A DNA stretch of 64,000 nucleotides from Christiangramia flava JLT2011 (lineage in GTDB: Bacteria; Bacteroidota; Bacteroidia; Flavobacteriales; Flavobacteriaceae), in NCBI RefSeq assembly GCF_001951155.1, contig NZ_CP016359.1, positions 1,822,001 through 1,886,000 on the forward strand, read 5' to 3'. The translations under genes were made by a program, and so were the position numbers. This document shows positions 42,482-50,382 of this stretch, one piece after another. The notes under the pieces were generated by a model that saw only the letters and a list, made by a program, of their open reading frames with translations, was not told where the DNA came from and made no database searches. Position 1 is the first letter of the stretch. The number at the start of each line of letters is the position of its first letter.

Positions 42482-42489
42482 CAAATATA
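42482..42489 (-). promoter_or_regulatory. -7 box TATATTTG of the MbnP operon
   Basis: A perfect TAnnTTTG on the minus strand, 4 nt before the GTG at 42477, which would give a leaderless or nearly leaderless mRNA. No clear -33 TTG is seen at normal spacing. Confidence 0.45.
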
Positions 42490-42656
42490 CAACCTCCCGT
42501 TCCATTTTGGGGCAGTACTCCGCAAATTTTTTAGCTGATTTTCCTACTCGTTTTAACTGAATCCAGGCATGTTAGAATATCCCTAAAGTTTTGAAAAAGC
42601 CGGGTTTACTACGAAAATTTTGGCTATTTTATGCTTTGAATTTAAAACTGGTTTTT

Positions 42657-42743
42657 ATGAGGATTATAGGAGGCGTGGTGATCCTGGTGGTAGTCTTGGG
42701 CATCCTGATCTATTACCGTTGGTTCATGAAGAAAAATCAATAA
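42657..42743 (+). CDS. 28-aa membrane microprotein
   Basis: The frame from ATG 42657 to TAA 42741-42743 encodes one hydrophobic helix (GGVVILVVVLGILIYY) with a basic tail (MKKNQ). It is followed within 6 bp by a strong terminator on the same strand, and flanked by divergent and convergent genes, so the region is transcribed as its own unit. No family is known. The pairing of a start, a helix and a terminator in 120 bp argues for a real product. Confidence 0.5.
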   Translation: MRIIGGVVILVVVLGILIYYRWFMKKNQ

Positions 42744-42748
42744 ATACA

Positions 42749-42775
42749 AAAACCGGGATTTCCCCGGTTTTTTGT
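42749..42775 (+). terminator. Rho-independent terminator after the 28-aa frame
   Basis: AAAACCGGG (42749-42757) pairs with CCCGGTTTT (42763-42771) around ATTTC, followed by TTTGTTTG. It may also work for the convergent GH2 gene ending at 42797. Confidence 0.82.
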
Positions 42776-42796
42776 TTGCTGAATATTTCAGTTATG

Positions 42797-45238
42797 CTAT
42801 TCTGCTTTGATACTGATGGTCTCGGTGCCCAGGTTGGCACTTTTCACACGTAATTTCAGTGTGCCTTTTTCAAAATCAGAACCCAGGATGATGACGGCTT
42901 TTCCGTAGAATAAATTCACCGTATCGTTCTGAAACGCTTCAAACGACTGCGGATTTCCATTTCCAGCGCCTGCCAGATGGCCTTCACCCGTGACCTCGAT
43001 CTGCAAAACATCATTGGCCAGGGGAGCGGGATTTCCTTTTTTATCGAATGCTTCCACCAGCACATAAGACAGGTCTTTCCCGTTTGCTTGGATGATCTTT
43101 CGATCTGCAGTTAAGCTGAAATTGGTTGCTTTTCCGGCTGTTTTCAGTATTTTTTCGCCAATTTGCTTACCGTCTTTGTAAGCTACGGCCTTTACTTCTC
43201 CGGGTTCATAGACCACGTCGTTCCACATGAGTCGGAAACGTTCAGTAGAAACCGTTGATTCGGGTTTTTTGCATTGTTTCCCGTACGATTTTCCGTTTAC
43301 GAAAAGTTCAGCGCAATCGCCGTTGGTATATACAAAAACTGGAGTTTTCTCGCCTTCCCGGCCTTCCCAGTTCCAGTGCGGCAAAATATGGATTGTCTGC
43401 TCTTCTGGCTTCCAGTAACTTTTATATAAATAGTACCGGTCTTTCGGAATTCCCACCAGATCCACAATCCCGAAATAGGAACTCCTGGAAGCGGCTTCCG
43501 CATCAAAGCCCAGCTCTTCGACTTCTTTATTGGTGTAGGGCGTTGGTTCGCCGAGATAATCAAAACCAGTCCAGACGAATTCGCCAGCTACATACGGTTC
43601 CTGCTGCTGCCACATGAAATCATCATCTGAGATTTCGGCCCATTCCGGGGCATTGAGATCATACGAACTGACCTGAAGCGATTTGGTAAAATCAGTCTTT
43701 TTCTCTGGCAGCGGAAATTCATAAAAGCCGCGCGTGCTTACTGTGGAAGCCGATTCACTGATGACCACAGCTTTATTCGGTTGCAGTTTTCTGGCAATTC
43801 GATAGCGCCTTCCGTAATTCCAGCTGTGCACATCATACAGGTCAAAATGTCTTAATTCTGCGCTTCGCAACTGGTCATTCACCAAAGTGGTGGGGCGGGT
43901 AGGATCATATTTGTTCACATAGTTCAGCATGGTGTGAAGCCTTCGGAAGCCATTATTGATATTCCACTGCACATCACCGATCTCGTTGCCCACGCTCCAC
44001 ATGAAAACCGAAGGGTGGTTGCGATCGCGGCGAATAAAATTCCGAATATTTCGATGCGCAAAATCCTCAAAATCGGTGGTGTCTACGATATCAGCCTTGG
44101 CATCATATTTATCAAATATCTCGTCAAAAAAGAGGATTCCCATCTTATCGCAGAGCTCCAGCAATTCTGGCGCGGCAACATTATGGCTGTTACGGATGGC
44201 ATTCACGCCCAGCGACTGCATGATCTCCAGCTGCCTTTCCGCCGCACGGGGATAAAATGCAGCTCCTAAGGGACCCTGACCGTGGTGGAGATTCACGCCT
44301 TTCAGCTGTACCCGGCGGCCGTTCAGATGAAAACCATCGTTGGCTGTGAATTCAATGTTTCGAATCCCAAAACTGGTCTTTTTTTCGTCCCGAAGTTGCC
44401 CGTTTACATAAACCTGGCTGAGCGTGCTATAGAGATTGGGAGCGTCGAGATCCCAAAGCTGAGGTTTCAGAACTTTCGCGCTGGTTTCAAAATAAGCAGC
44501 TTCACCGGCTGCAAGAAACCTGGTCATTTTTTCTGCGGAAACCTGCTCGCCCGAAGGGTCTAAGATCACCTGTTTCAGGCGAACAGAATCGCCCATTTTG
44601 GAAGTATTCAGAATATGATTGCTGATGCGTACCGTGGCGGTATCAGCGTTGATAATGGGAGTGGTCACATAGGTTCCCCAAATATCTACATGAACAGGGT
44701 CTGTGACAAGCATGGTCACTTTGCGATAGAGGCCGCCACCCGGGTACCAGCGGCTGTCGTGCTCGCGGGTATCGGCATGAACCGCCAGCAGGTTTTCTTC
44801 GGAAAAATTCAGAAAGTCGGTAATGTCGAGGTAAAAGGAATTATATCCGTAATCCCATTTTCCGGCTAGTTTTCCGTTTATGTAAACTTCCGGAAAGGCC
44901 ATGACGCCATCAAAAACCAGGTAAATTCTCTTGTTTTTATAAGCTTCGTTAATTTCCAGTTTTTTTCGGTACCATCCTTCAGCTTTCCAGGGCAATTTGC
45001 CGGTGCTGCCATTTCCGTCCTTGATGAAATCTTCGGAAATAGCCCAGTCATGAGGAATTCGAACATCCTGCCAGGAACTGTCGTCAAATTCAGAGTCTAC
45101 GGCTTCGGGGTGTGGTCCTTTGGCAAATTTCCAGCCTTTCTGAAGTTCCCTGGATTCACGCTGCGCCGCTACCTGAAAATGATTCAGCAGAAGCGCGCAA
45201 AAAAGAAGTAAAAAGTATTGTTTATAGAGCTTGTTCAT
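42797..45238 (-). CDS. glycoside hydrolase family 2 (beta-galactosidase type)
   Basis: An 813-aa exported GH2 enzyme with a signal peptide (LLLFCALLLNHFQVAAQ). Domains in order are a sugar-binding sandwich (about 30-180; RIPHDWAISEDF), an immunoglobulin-like domain (about 185-295) and a TIM barrel with GVNLHHGQGPLG, the acid/base MWSVGNEIGD and the nucleophile region VISESASTVS. GEFVWTGFDYLGEPTPY is typical of the Bacteroidota subgroup, and a DUF4982-like sandwich follows. It would release galactose from oligosaccharides made by the GH53 enzyme encoded 6 bp upstream. Confidence 0.92.
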   Translation of the reverse strand: MNKLYKQYFLLLFCALLLNHFQVAAQRESRELQKGWKFAKGPHPEAVDSEFDDSSWQDVRIPHDWAISEDFIKDGNGSTGKLPWKAEGWYRKKLEINEAYKNKRIYLVFDGVMAFPEVYINGKLAGKWDYGYNSFYLDITDFLNFSEENLLAVHADTREHDSRWYPGGGLYRKVTMLVTDPVHVDIWGTYVTTPIINADTATVRISNHILNTSKMGDSVRLKQVILDPSGEQVSAEKMTRFLAAGEAAYFETSAKVLKPQLWDLDAPNLYSTLSQVYVNGQLRDEKKTSFGIRNIEFTANDGFHLNGRRVQLKGVNLHHGQGPLGAAFYPRAAERQLEIMQSLGVNAIRNSHNVAAPELLELCDKMGILFFDEIFDKYDAKADIVDTTDFEDFAHRNIRNFIRRDRNHPSVFMWSVGNEIGDVQWNINNGFRRLHTMLNYVNKYDPTRPTTLVNDQLRSAELRHFDLYDVHSWNYGRRYRIARKLQPNKAVVISESASTVSTRGFYEFPLPEKKTDFTKSLQVSSYDLNAPEWAEISDDDFMWQQQEPYVAGEFVWTGFDYLGEPTPYTNKEVEELGFDAEAASRSSYFGIVDLVGIPKDRYYLYKSYWKPEEQTIHILPHWNWEGREGEKTPVFVYTNGDCAELFVNGKSYGKQCKKPESTVSTERFRLMWNDVVYEPGEVKAVAYKDGKQIGEKILKTAGKATNFSLTADRKIIQANGKDLSYVLVEAFDKKGNPAPLANDVLQIEVTGEGHLAGAGNGNPQSFEAFQNDTVNLFYGKAVIILGSDFEKGTLKLRVKSANLGTETISIKAE

Positions 45239-45244
45239 GGTTGT

Positions 45245-46447
45245 CTATTTTGAAGCATTGTAAAATTGCATTCCCAGAGTCGCCTTGTTCTGGTGGTCAA
45301 AAAGCGTGGCGTTATCCCAGTGAGAACCCTGAGCCCACTGCGTGCTGCAACTGGTAGAAACCCAGGCCGGTTCCCAGTAAACCAGGCCACTGCCACCGGC
45401 ATTCTCGATCACTTCCTGTAATTTATTCAGGTAATCCAGCTGGCCCTGTTGTGTCGCCGGGAAACCATCAACCAGCGCGTCTTCCCCGAGAATGTTGTTG
45501 GCCGAATCGGCATTTTCAAGAGTGAAAGGATAAGCGGTTTCCACGACCATCAGTTTTTTGTCGTAGGTACTGATCAGCGTTTGAAGCGCTGAGGAGACAT
45601 TCTCCAGGTTGTAGTCAGACCAGATGGGGTAGTAGGAAAGGCCGATCCAGTCGAAATTGGTCACGCCGTTTGCTGTCGCCTGCTCGAACCACCAGAGTCC
45701 GTTTTCTGGCTGCGCGATATGCAGCATGATTTCGATATTTGATTCGTTTTGTGAAGCAATATCTCTAACTGCCTGGATACCTTTATTGAGCAAATATGCG
45801 TTGCGGTCCCAGTCTATAGGCCACTCCAGTTCGCCCTGCTGCAGGATCATCCCATTGATCTCGTTTCCCACCTGCACGATATTAGGCAAAAGATCGGCCT
45901 CTTTTAATTTTTTGAGCGTCTGATAGGTGTAGTTGTAGAGTGAGTCTCCCAGAACCGGCGTATTGTCTTTCACTGCCGCCCAGGCTGCAGGGATTTCCTG
46001 TCTGGAAGGATCTGCCCAGGTATCAGAATAATGAAAGTCCAGCAAGACCTGCATGTTAGCCGCTTTAGCCCGACTAATACTTTTTTTAACATCCTGAAAA
46101 TTGGAATAACTGGTCCATTCTGGAGAATGCCAGAGGCGAACACGAACGAGGTTGGCACCGGCATCAGCAAAAATCTGGTAAGAATCTTCAGCTTGCGCAT
46201 CAGCGTTGTAATAGGTCGCGCCACAATCTTCCATTTCATTCACGTAAGAAAGATCGGCACCATAATAGAAGTTGGTTTCTTCTGGAGTTTCAGCAGGTGT
46301 TTCTTCCGGAGTTTCGCTAACCGGGGAATCGTCATTAGTCTCCGGAAGGTCTTCCGAAGTGGTTCCTGAAGAACAGGCCGAAAATAACAGGCAAAGCAGC
46401 CCGGTTTTCAGCATAGGGCCAATAAGATCTCTGAACATAGCCATCAT
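45245..46447 (-). CDS. arabinogalactan endo-beta-1,4-galactanase, GH53 lipoprotein
   Basis: A 400-aa lipoprotein (LLFSACSSG) with an acidic Pro/Glu/Thr linker (about 30-57), then a GH53 TIM barrel: YGADLSYVNEMEDCG at the start, RLWHSPEW, LLDFHYSDTWADP, the acid/base in QVGNEINGM and the nucleophile in VVETAYPF. GH53 cleaves beta-1,4-galactan, as in type I arabinogalactan and pectin side chains. The linker suggests display on the cell surface. Starts at 46447, 46444, 46438 or 46414 are possible. It heads a two-gene unit with GH2. Confidence 0.92.
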   Translation of the reverse strand: MMAMFRDLIGPMLKTGLLCLLFSACSSGTTSEDLPETNDDSPVSETPEETPAETPEETNFYYGADLSYVNEMEDCGATYYNADAQAEDSYQIFADAGANLVRVRLWHSPEWTSYSNFQDVKKSISRAKAANMQVLLDFHYSDTWADPSRQEIPAAWAAVKDNTPVLGDSLYNYTYQTLKKLKEADLLPNIVQVGNEINGMILQQGELEWPIDWDRNAYLLNKGIQAVRDIASQNESNIEIMLHIAQPENGLWWFEQATANGVTNFDWIGLSYYPIWSDYNLENVSSALQTLISTYDKKLMVVETAYPFTLENADSANNILGEDALVDGFPATQQGQLDYLNKLQEVIENAGGSGLVYWEPAWVSTSCSTQWAQGSHWDNATLFDHQNKATLGMQFYNASK

Positions 46448-46563
46448 TCGTTATAAATGTATAATGTACGTTTAATTTTGTAAAAATAACGAATTTTTTG
46501 TGATCTGGCCTGATCGGAGATTTCAGTTTTCTATAGTGGGATCATTTTGGAAAATAGCAAGGC

Positions 46564-47229
46564 TTATTCCTTTTTCCGGGTTTTGGATTTGATGAATTCG
46601 ATGATCATCGGGGTGATCGAAAGGATCACGATTCCCAGGATCACCAGTTCAAAATTGTTTTTTACGAAATCCAGGTTTCCGAAGAAATAGCCAACCAGTA
46701 CCAGCAGCAAAACCCAGGAGATCCTGCCAATTACATTATAGCGAATGAATTTTCCGAAGTGCATTTCCCCAATTCCGGCTACAAATGGCGCAAAGGTGCG
46801 AACTACCGGCACGTAGCGTGCAAGAATGATGGTTTTTGGGCCGTGTTTCGCATAGAAACTCCGTGTTTTATCAATGTGCTTTTCACTTACTAGGGTTCTT
46901 CCAAAAACTTTCCAGGCCAGTACTTTCAGTCCCACGGTCTTTCCGAGGTAATAATTCAGACTGTCGCCCAGGATGGCGGCCACAGCTAGACTGATGAGTA
47001 CAATATAAAGATTGAGTTCAGCCGTTTGCCCGGCATCGTTCACCACGCCCGCGCAAAATGTCCCGGCAGCAAATAACAGGGAATCTCCCGGTAAAAACGG
47101 CATGACGACCAGGCCGGTTTCGATGAAAATGAACGCGAAAAGAATGGCATAGATCCAGACGCCATAATCAATGATCATGGTGAAAAGATGACTATCCAGG
47201 TGGAGGAAAAAATCTAAAATACTGTTCAC
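46564..47229 (-). CDS. DedA family membrane protein
   Basis: A 221-aa protein with five or six helices and DedA signatures: VVMPFLPGDSLLFAAG, GDSLNYYLGKTVG and ARYVPVVRTFAPFVAGIGEM. DedA (VTT) proteins act as lipid scramblases or in undecaprenyl-phosphate recycling at the inner membrane. It follows a PAP2 phosphatase gene after 3 bp, which fits a shared role in lipid carrier metabolism. Confidence 0.93.
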   Translation of the reverse strand: MNSILDFFLHLDSHLFTMIIDYGVWIYAILFAFIFIETGLVVMPFLPGDSLLFAAGTFCAGVVNDAGQTAELNLYIVLISLAVAAILGDSLNYYLGKTVGLKVLAWKVFGRTLVSEKHIDKTRSFYAKHGPKTIILARYVPVVRTFAPFVAGIGEMHFGKFIRYNVIGRISWVLLLVLVGYFFGNLDFVKNNFELVILGIVILSITPMIIEFIKSKTRKKE

Positions 47230-47232
47230 GTT

Positions 47233-47796
47233 TTAAAATTTATAGGTGAAACCCAGTAAAGCTGCGTGCTCATTGCTGGAAAAGGTCAATTCCATGTGTT
47301 CCCGTTCATACGGACTTGTGAAAATAAGCGAACTCCCGATCCCCACCACTGCCCCGGCCAGGATATCGTAACCGTCATGTTTCTGGGCATTAATGCGACT
47401 AAAAGCGGTAAAACCGGCCAGCGCATAAGCGGGAATGCTGTATTTGAAGCCGTAGCGTTCATGTATAAATGCGGCACTTTGAAAAGTGGTGGAAGTATGG
47501 CCGGAAGGGAAAGCGTTATCCCCGTTGTGATGCGGTCTGGGTTTATTGAGAGCCACTTTGAGTCCAAAAGTCACGACCTGATTCAGGATAAAACCTTTGG
47601 TGAACTGCCAGCTACCTTCCCGGTCTTTTAAGATGAGCGTGGTCGCCAGCGTGGAGGCAGGCACTGCAAATAAGAGCACGTCACCCGCGGTCTTGATACC
47701 GGGACTTTCCTGTTTGATGAATTGAGCGTGTCCCTGGAATGACAGGAACAGGCTGAAAATTAGTATAAAAATATAGTTTTTAAAATCGTTATTCAT
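47233..47796 (-). CDS. PAP2 family lipid phosphatase
   Basis: An integral or exported PAP2 phosphatase. The three-part active site is present: KPRPHH, the central PSGHTSTTF and SRINAQKHDGYDILAG (R and H of motif three). An N-terminal hydrophobic segment (FILIFSLFLSFQGHA) looks like a signal peptide. ATG 47796 (MNNDFKNYIF) is preferred; the frame stays open to 47823. It precedes dedA in the same transcript and may dephosphorylate undecaprenyl pyrophosphate or another lipid. Confidence 0.88.
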   Translation of the reverse strand: MNNDFKNYIFILIFSLFLSFQGHAQFIKQESPGIKTAGDVLLFAVPASTLATTLILKDREGSWQFTKGFILNQVVTFGLKVALNKPRPHHNGDNAFPSGHTSTTFQSAAFIHERYGFKYSIPAYALAGFTAFSRINAQKHDGYDILAGAVVGIGSSLIFTSPYEREHMELTFSSNEHAALLGFTYKF

Positions 47797-47857
47797 ATTT
47801 CTAAAAACACTAAAAGAAGCCACGCGGCTCCTTTGAATTTAACAATTTAACGAGAAT

Positions 47858-48328
47858 TTAATCGTCTCCTTCCTGATGATATTCTTCTATTTGCTGGACG
47901 GTTTTTTGTTCCAGCAATTCCCCGGATTCCTTGTACAGTACTTCTATTTCCCGATTGTCCTGCTGCAACTCCAGTTCATAAAAAAATTCGTTAGGTTGTT
48001 CTATTCTGAAGATTTTACGGATCTGAGCTTCGGAGAAATCGCTTTTCACCGCTTCGGAAATCTTTTGCGGCAGCTGCTCCATTGGGATTGCAGCTTCAGT
48101 TTCGAGCCATTTTCCGTCGGTATTGAAATTCGCGGAAAACTCCTGTTGATTTTGCTCAAATTCCGCTTCCCATTCTTCTGAGTTTTCTTTTCCCCAGGTC
48201 ACTTTCTGTGCATCCGGAAACCTTTTGCTGAAAGCTTCCTGTACCTGGCTGTCTACTTCGGAATTTTTTCCGCAGGCGATCAGCAAGAACATCAGGAAAA
48301 AAACTCCAGCCTGTGTCCACTTTTTCAT
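47858..48328 (-). CDS. PepSY-like lipoprotein
   Basis: A 156-aa lipoprotein (LLIACGKNS, lipidated Cys about 19). Two repeats of the PepSY-like fold are visible: FSKRFPDAQKVTWGKENSEEW with the following FNTDGKWLE, and IRKIFRIEQPNEFFYELEL with VLYKESGELL. Such periplasmic proteins are often regulated by, and may tune, a neighbouring sensor kinase. The promoter at 48347-48381 carries the same repeats as the nearby efflux operon, so it is likely a target of the regulator at 49659. Confidence 0.82.
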   Translation of the reverse strand: MKKWTQAGVFFLMFLLIACGKNSEVDSQVQEAFSKRFPDAQKVTWGKENSEEWEAEFEQNQQEFSANFNTDGKWLETEAAIPMEQLPQKISEAVKSDFSEAQIRKIFRIEQPNEFFYELELQQDNREIEVLYKESGELLEQKTVQQIEEYHQEGDD

Positions 48329-48346
48329 GTTAAAACATTTGAATAG

Positions 48347-48381
48347 GGAAACTACTGCTGAATTCTAAAGTTCTTTTAAAG
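48347..48381 (-). promoter_or_regulatory. response regulator repeats and -7 region of the PepSY-like gene
   Basis: TTCTAAAG (48363-48370) and TTTTAAAG (48374-48381) are spaced by 11 bp. Six bp further on the minus strand is TAGTTTCC (48347-48354), a partial TAnnTTTG. The same 11-bp period and 6-bp gap occur at the tolC promoter (55700-55734). Confidence 0.55.
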
Positions 48382-48399
48382 TTGGCTATTAAAACTTTC

Positions 48400-49656
48400 T
48401 TAATTAAAAATGATCCTGAAAAAATGCCTGTTTTCGGCAAAATGATAGGTGACATTATATTGCAGGACTTCGCAGATTTTCTGAACGATCGCCAGGCCTA
48501 GTCCGCTACCGGGTTTGGAACGCTCGTTTTTTCGGTAAAAACGCCTGAAGATTCGCTCGGCATCTTCCAGCTCGGCATCGCCAGGATTACTGATCTCCAG
48601 CCTGTCATGGTCGATCGTTATTCTAATAGGTCCATCACCTTCGGTATGCTTGATGGCATTGCTGAGCAGATTTCCGATCAAAGACTGAATAAGCTCCGGA
48701 TCTGAAAAGAGGGTCAGGTTTTTTTTTTTTTCCAGTTCGATCTCAACAGGACTGATCTCCCGGAAGTTGATGACCATCTCCTCGAGCAAATCATTCAAAG
48801 AGATTTCCTGATAATCATTTTTCTGGCGTTGATCGAGCGTTGCCAGTAACACCAGTTTTTTATTGAGATTGGCCAGCCTGCGAATATGGCGCTGCAAATT
48901 GGAAAGTTCTTCGAATTGCTGGTCGCTAATCGCAGATTCGTTCAGGAAATTTTCCAGTTTGGCCTGCATGATCGCCAGTGCCGTTTGAAGTTCGTGCGAA
49001 ATATTTTCAGTAAACTCCTTCAGGTTGTTATAGTCGTAGATCACCCGCGAGGTAAGCGTCTCGATCTCGGTCTTTAATTCTGAAAATTCCACAATATTGC
49101 TGTCTACCAGTTCAACCGGGCGGGCCGCCTGCAGGGAAAAATGCTGCATGGCTTCCAGGTTTCGGAAAAAAGGTTTCCAGATCCTGCGATTCCAGGCCCT
49201 GCTGAAATAGAACTGGATCACGAATACCAGGGCGAGACTGATAAGAAAATATACCAGCGTGATCACCACGATCTCCTGGGTTTCTACGACCATGGATCGC
49301 ACGGTAATGCGGTAAATCTCCCCGTTGATGGTTCTAAAAGTGCTCAATTCGCGGAAAAGTTCCGTTTCATCCTGCGACGGATCATAGATGAGCGTGTCTT
49401 TTAAAATCTCAGGACGAAGACGCGGCGTTTTCACGATCTCAAAAACCGGCGGCAGTTCTATTAATTGCCCGTTTTCAGTCGCATAATGTTCCAGCCTGTA
49501 ACTTCGCGAGTACAGCTCTTCTTCCACTTCCTGTTCCATCAGTTTACTGATAAAGAAATAGAGCACCGGCGTGCTGAAAAGAATCAGCAGCACACTGATG
49601 AGGATAAAGGCCTTGGAGGTTTTTTGAAGGAGCGTTATGGATCTTTTGTTCTTCAA
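48400..49656 (-). CDS. sensor histidine kinase of the first efflux locus
   Basis: A 418-aa kinase with two membrane helices (about residues 14-36 and 130-152) around a periplasmic sensor region of about 95 residues. The dimerisation box is NISHELQTALAIMQAKLE and the ATPase domain has LIGNLLSNAIKHTEGDG and GSGLGLAIVQKI. The HELQT form of the H-box is common in Bacteroidota. The signal is unknown. It begins 2 bp after the response regulator gene, so they are coupled. Confidence 0.93.
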   Translation of the reverse strand: MKNKRSITLLQKTSKAFILISVLLILFSTPVLYFFISKLMEQEVEEELYSRSYRLEHYATENGQLIELPPVFEIVKTPRLRPEILKDTLIYDPSQDETELFRELSTFRTINGEIYRITVRSMVVETQEIVVITLVYFLISLALVFVIQFYFSRAWNRRIWKPFFRNLEAMQHFSLQAARPVELVDSNIVEFSELKTEIETLTSRVIYDYNNLKEFTENISHELQTALAIMQAKLENFLNESAISDQQFEELSNLQRHIRRLANLNKKLVLLATLDQRQKNDYQEISLNDLLEEMVINFREISPVEIELEKKKNLTLFSDPELIQSLIGNLLSNAIKHTEGDGPIRITIDHDRLEISNPGDAELEDAERIFRRFYRKNERSKPGSGLGLAIVQKICEVLQYNVTYHFAENRHFFRIIFN

Positions 49657-49658
49657 TT

Positions 49659-50330
49659 TCAGGCAGATTTAAAGATATAACCCGAACCGTAGGCTGTCTG
49701 GATATAATGGGATGCCCTGCCGAGTTTCTTCCGAAGGTTGTTGATATGCACATAGATAAAATCAAAATTATCCAGCATATCGCTCTGGTCGCCCCAAAGG
49801 TGTTCGGCAATGATCTCTTTGGAAAGCACACGCCCTTCGTTGGTGATAAAGAAGACCAGAAGATCGTACTCTTTACGTGTTAATTCGATGGGCCGCTTCT
49901 CTACGAGCACTGTTTTAGACCTGGTTTGGATGGTGATTTCCTGAAATTGCAGTTCCTCGTTACCGCCGAATTTGCCCCGGCGAAGCACCGCTTTGATCCG
50001 GGAATTGAGTTCGGCCAGATGAAAAGGTTTGGTGATATAATCATCGGCTCCCAGGTCCAGACCTTCCAGCTTATTGTCCAGGGAATTGTTGGCAGAAATG
50101 ATGATGACACCTGCTTCGCTCCTGGATTTTTTCAATTGTTTCAGGACATCCAGCCCGGAACCATTCAGTAAATTGATGTCCAGCAACACCATATCATAAT
50201 CGTAAAGCGAGATGCGATAAAGCGCTTCTTCGTAATCTGAAGCTGTTTCGCAAACATGGGCATCTTTTTCCAGGAAGGTTTTGATGGAAGTTTGCAGGGC
50301 TTTTTCGTCTTCGGCAATCAGTATTTTCAT
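49659..50330 (-). CDS. OmpR-family response regulator of the first efflux locus
   Basis: A 223-aa regulator with a receiver domain (acidic pocket AEDE, phospho-acceptor in MVLLDINLLNG, Lys in ITKPFH) and an OmpR-type winged helix (about 130-223; RPIELTRKEYDLLVFF, FDFIYVHINNLRKKLG). It lies 52 bp after the RND permease gene on the same strand and is probably cotranscribed with it. Likely targets are the 11-bp-period repeats before tolC and before the PepSY-like gene. Confidence 0.94.
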   Translation of the reverse strand: MKILIAEDEKALQTSIKTFLEKDAHVCETASDYEEALYRISLYDYDMVLLDINLLNGSGLDVLKQLKKSRSEAGVIIISANNSLDNKLEGLDLGADDYITKPFHLAELNSRIKAVLRRGKFGGNEELQFQEITIQTRSKTVLVEKRPIELTRKEYDLLVFFITNEGRVLSKEIIAEHLWGDQSDMLDNFDFIYVHINNLRKKLGRASHYIQTAYGSGYIFKSA

Positions 50331-50382
50331 AATTCTTTCAGCAGCTTCAACAATGAATTTACAAGATAACAGAACTATTTGA

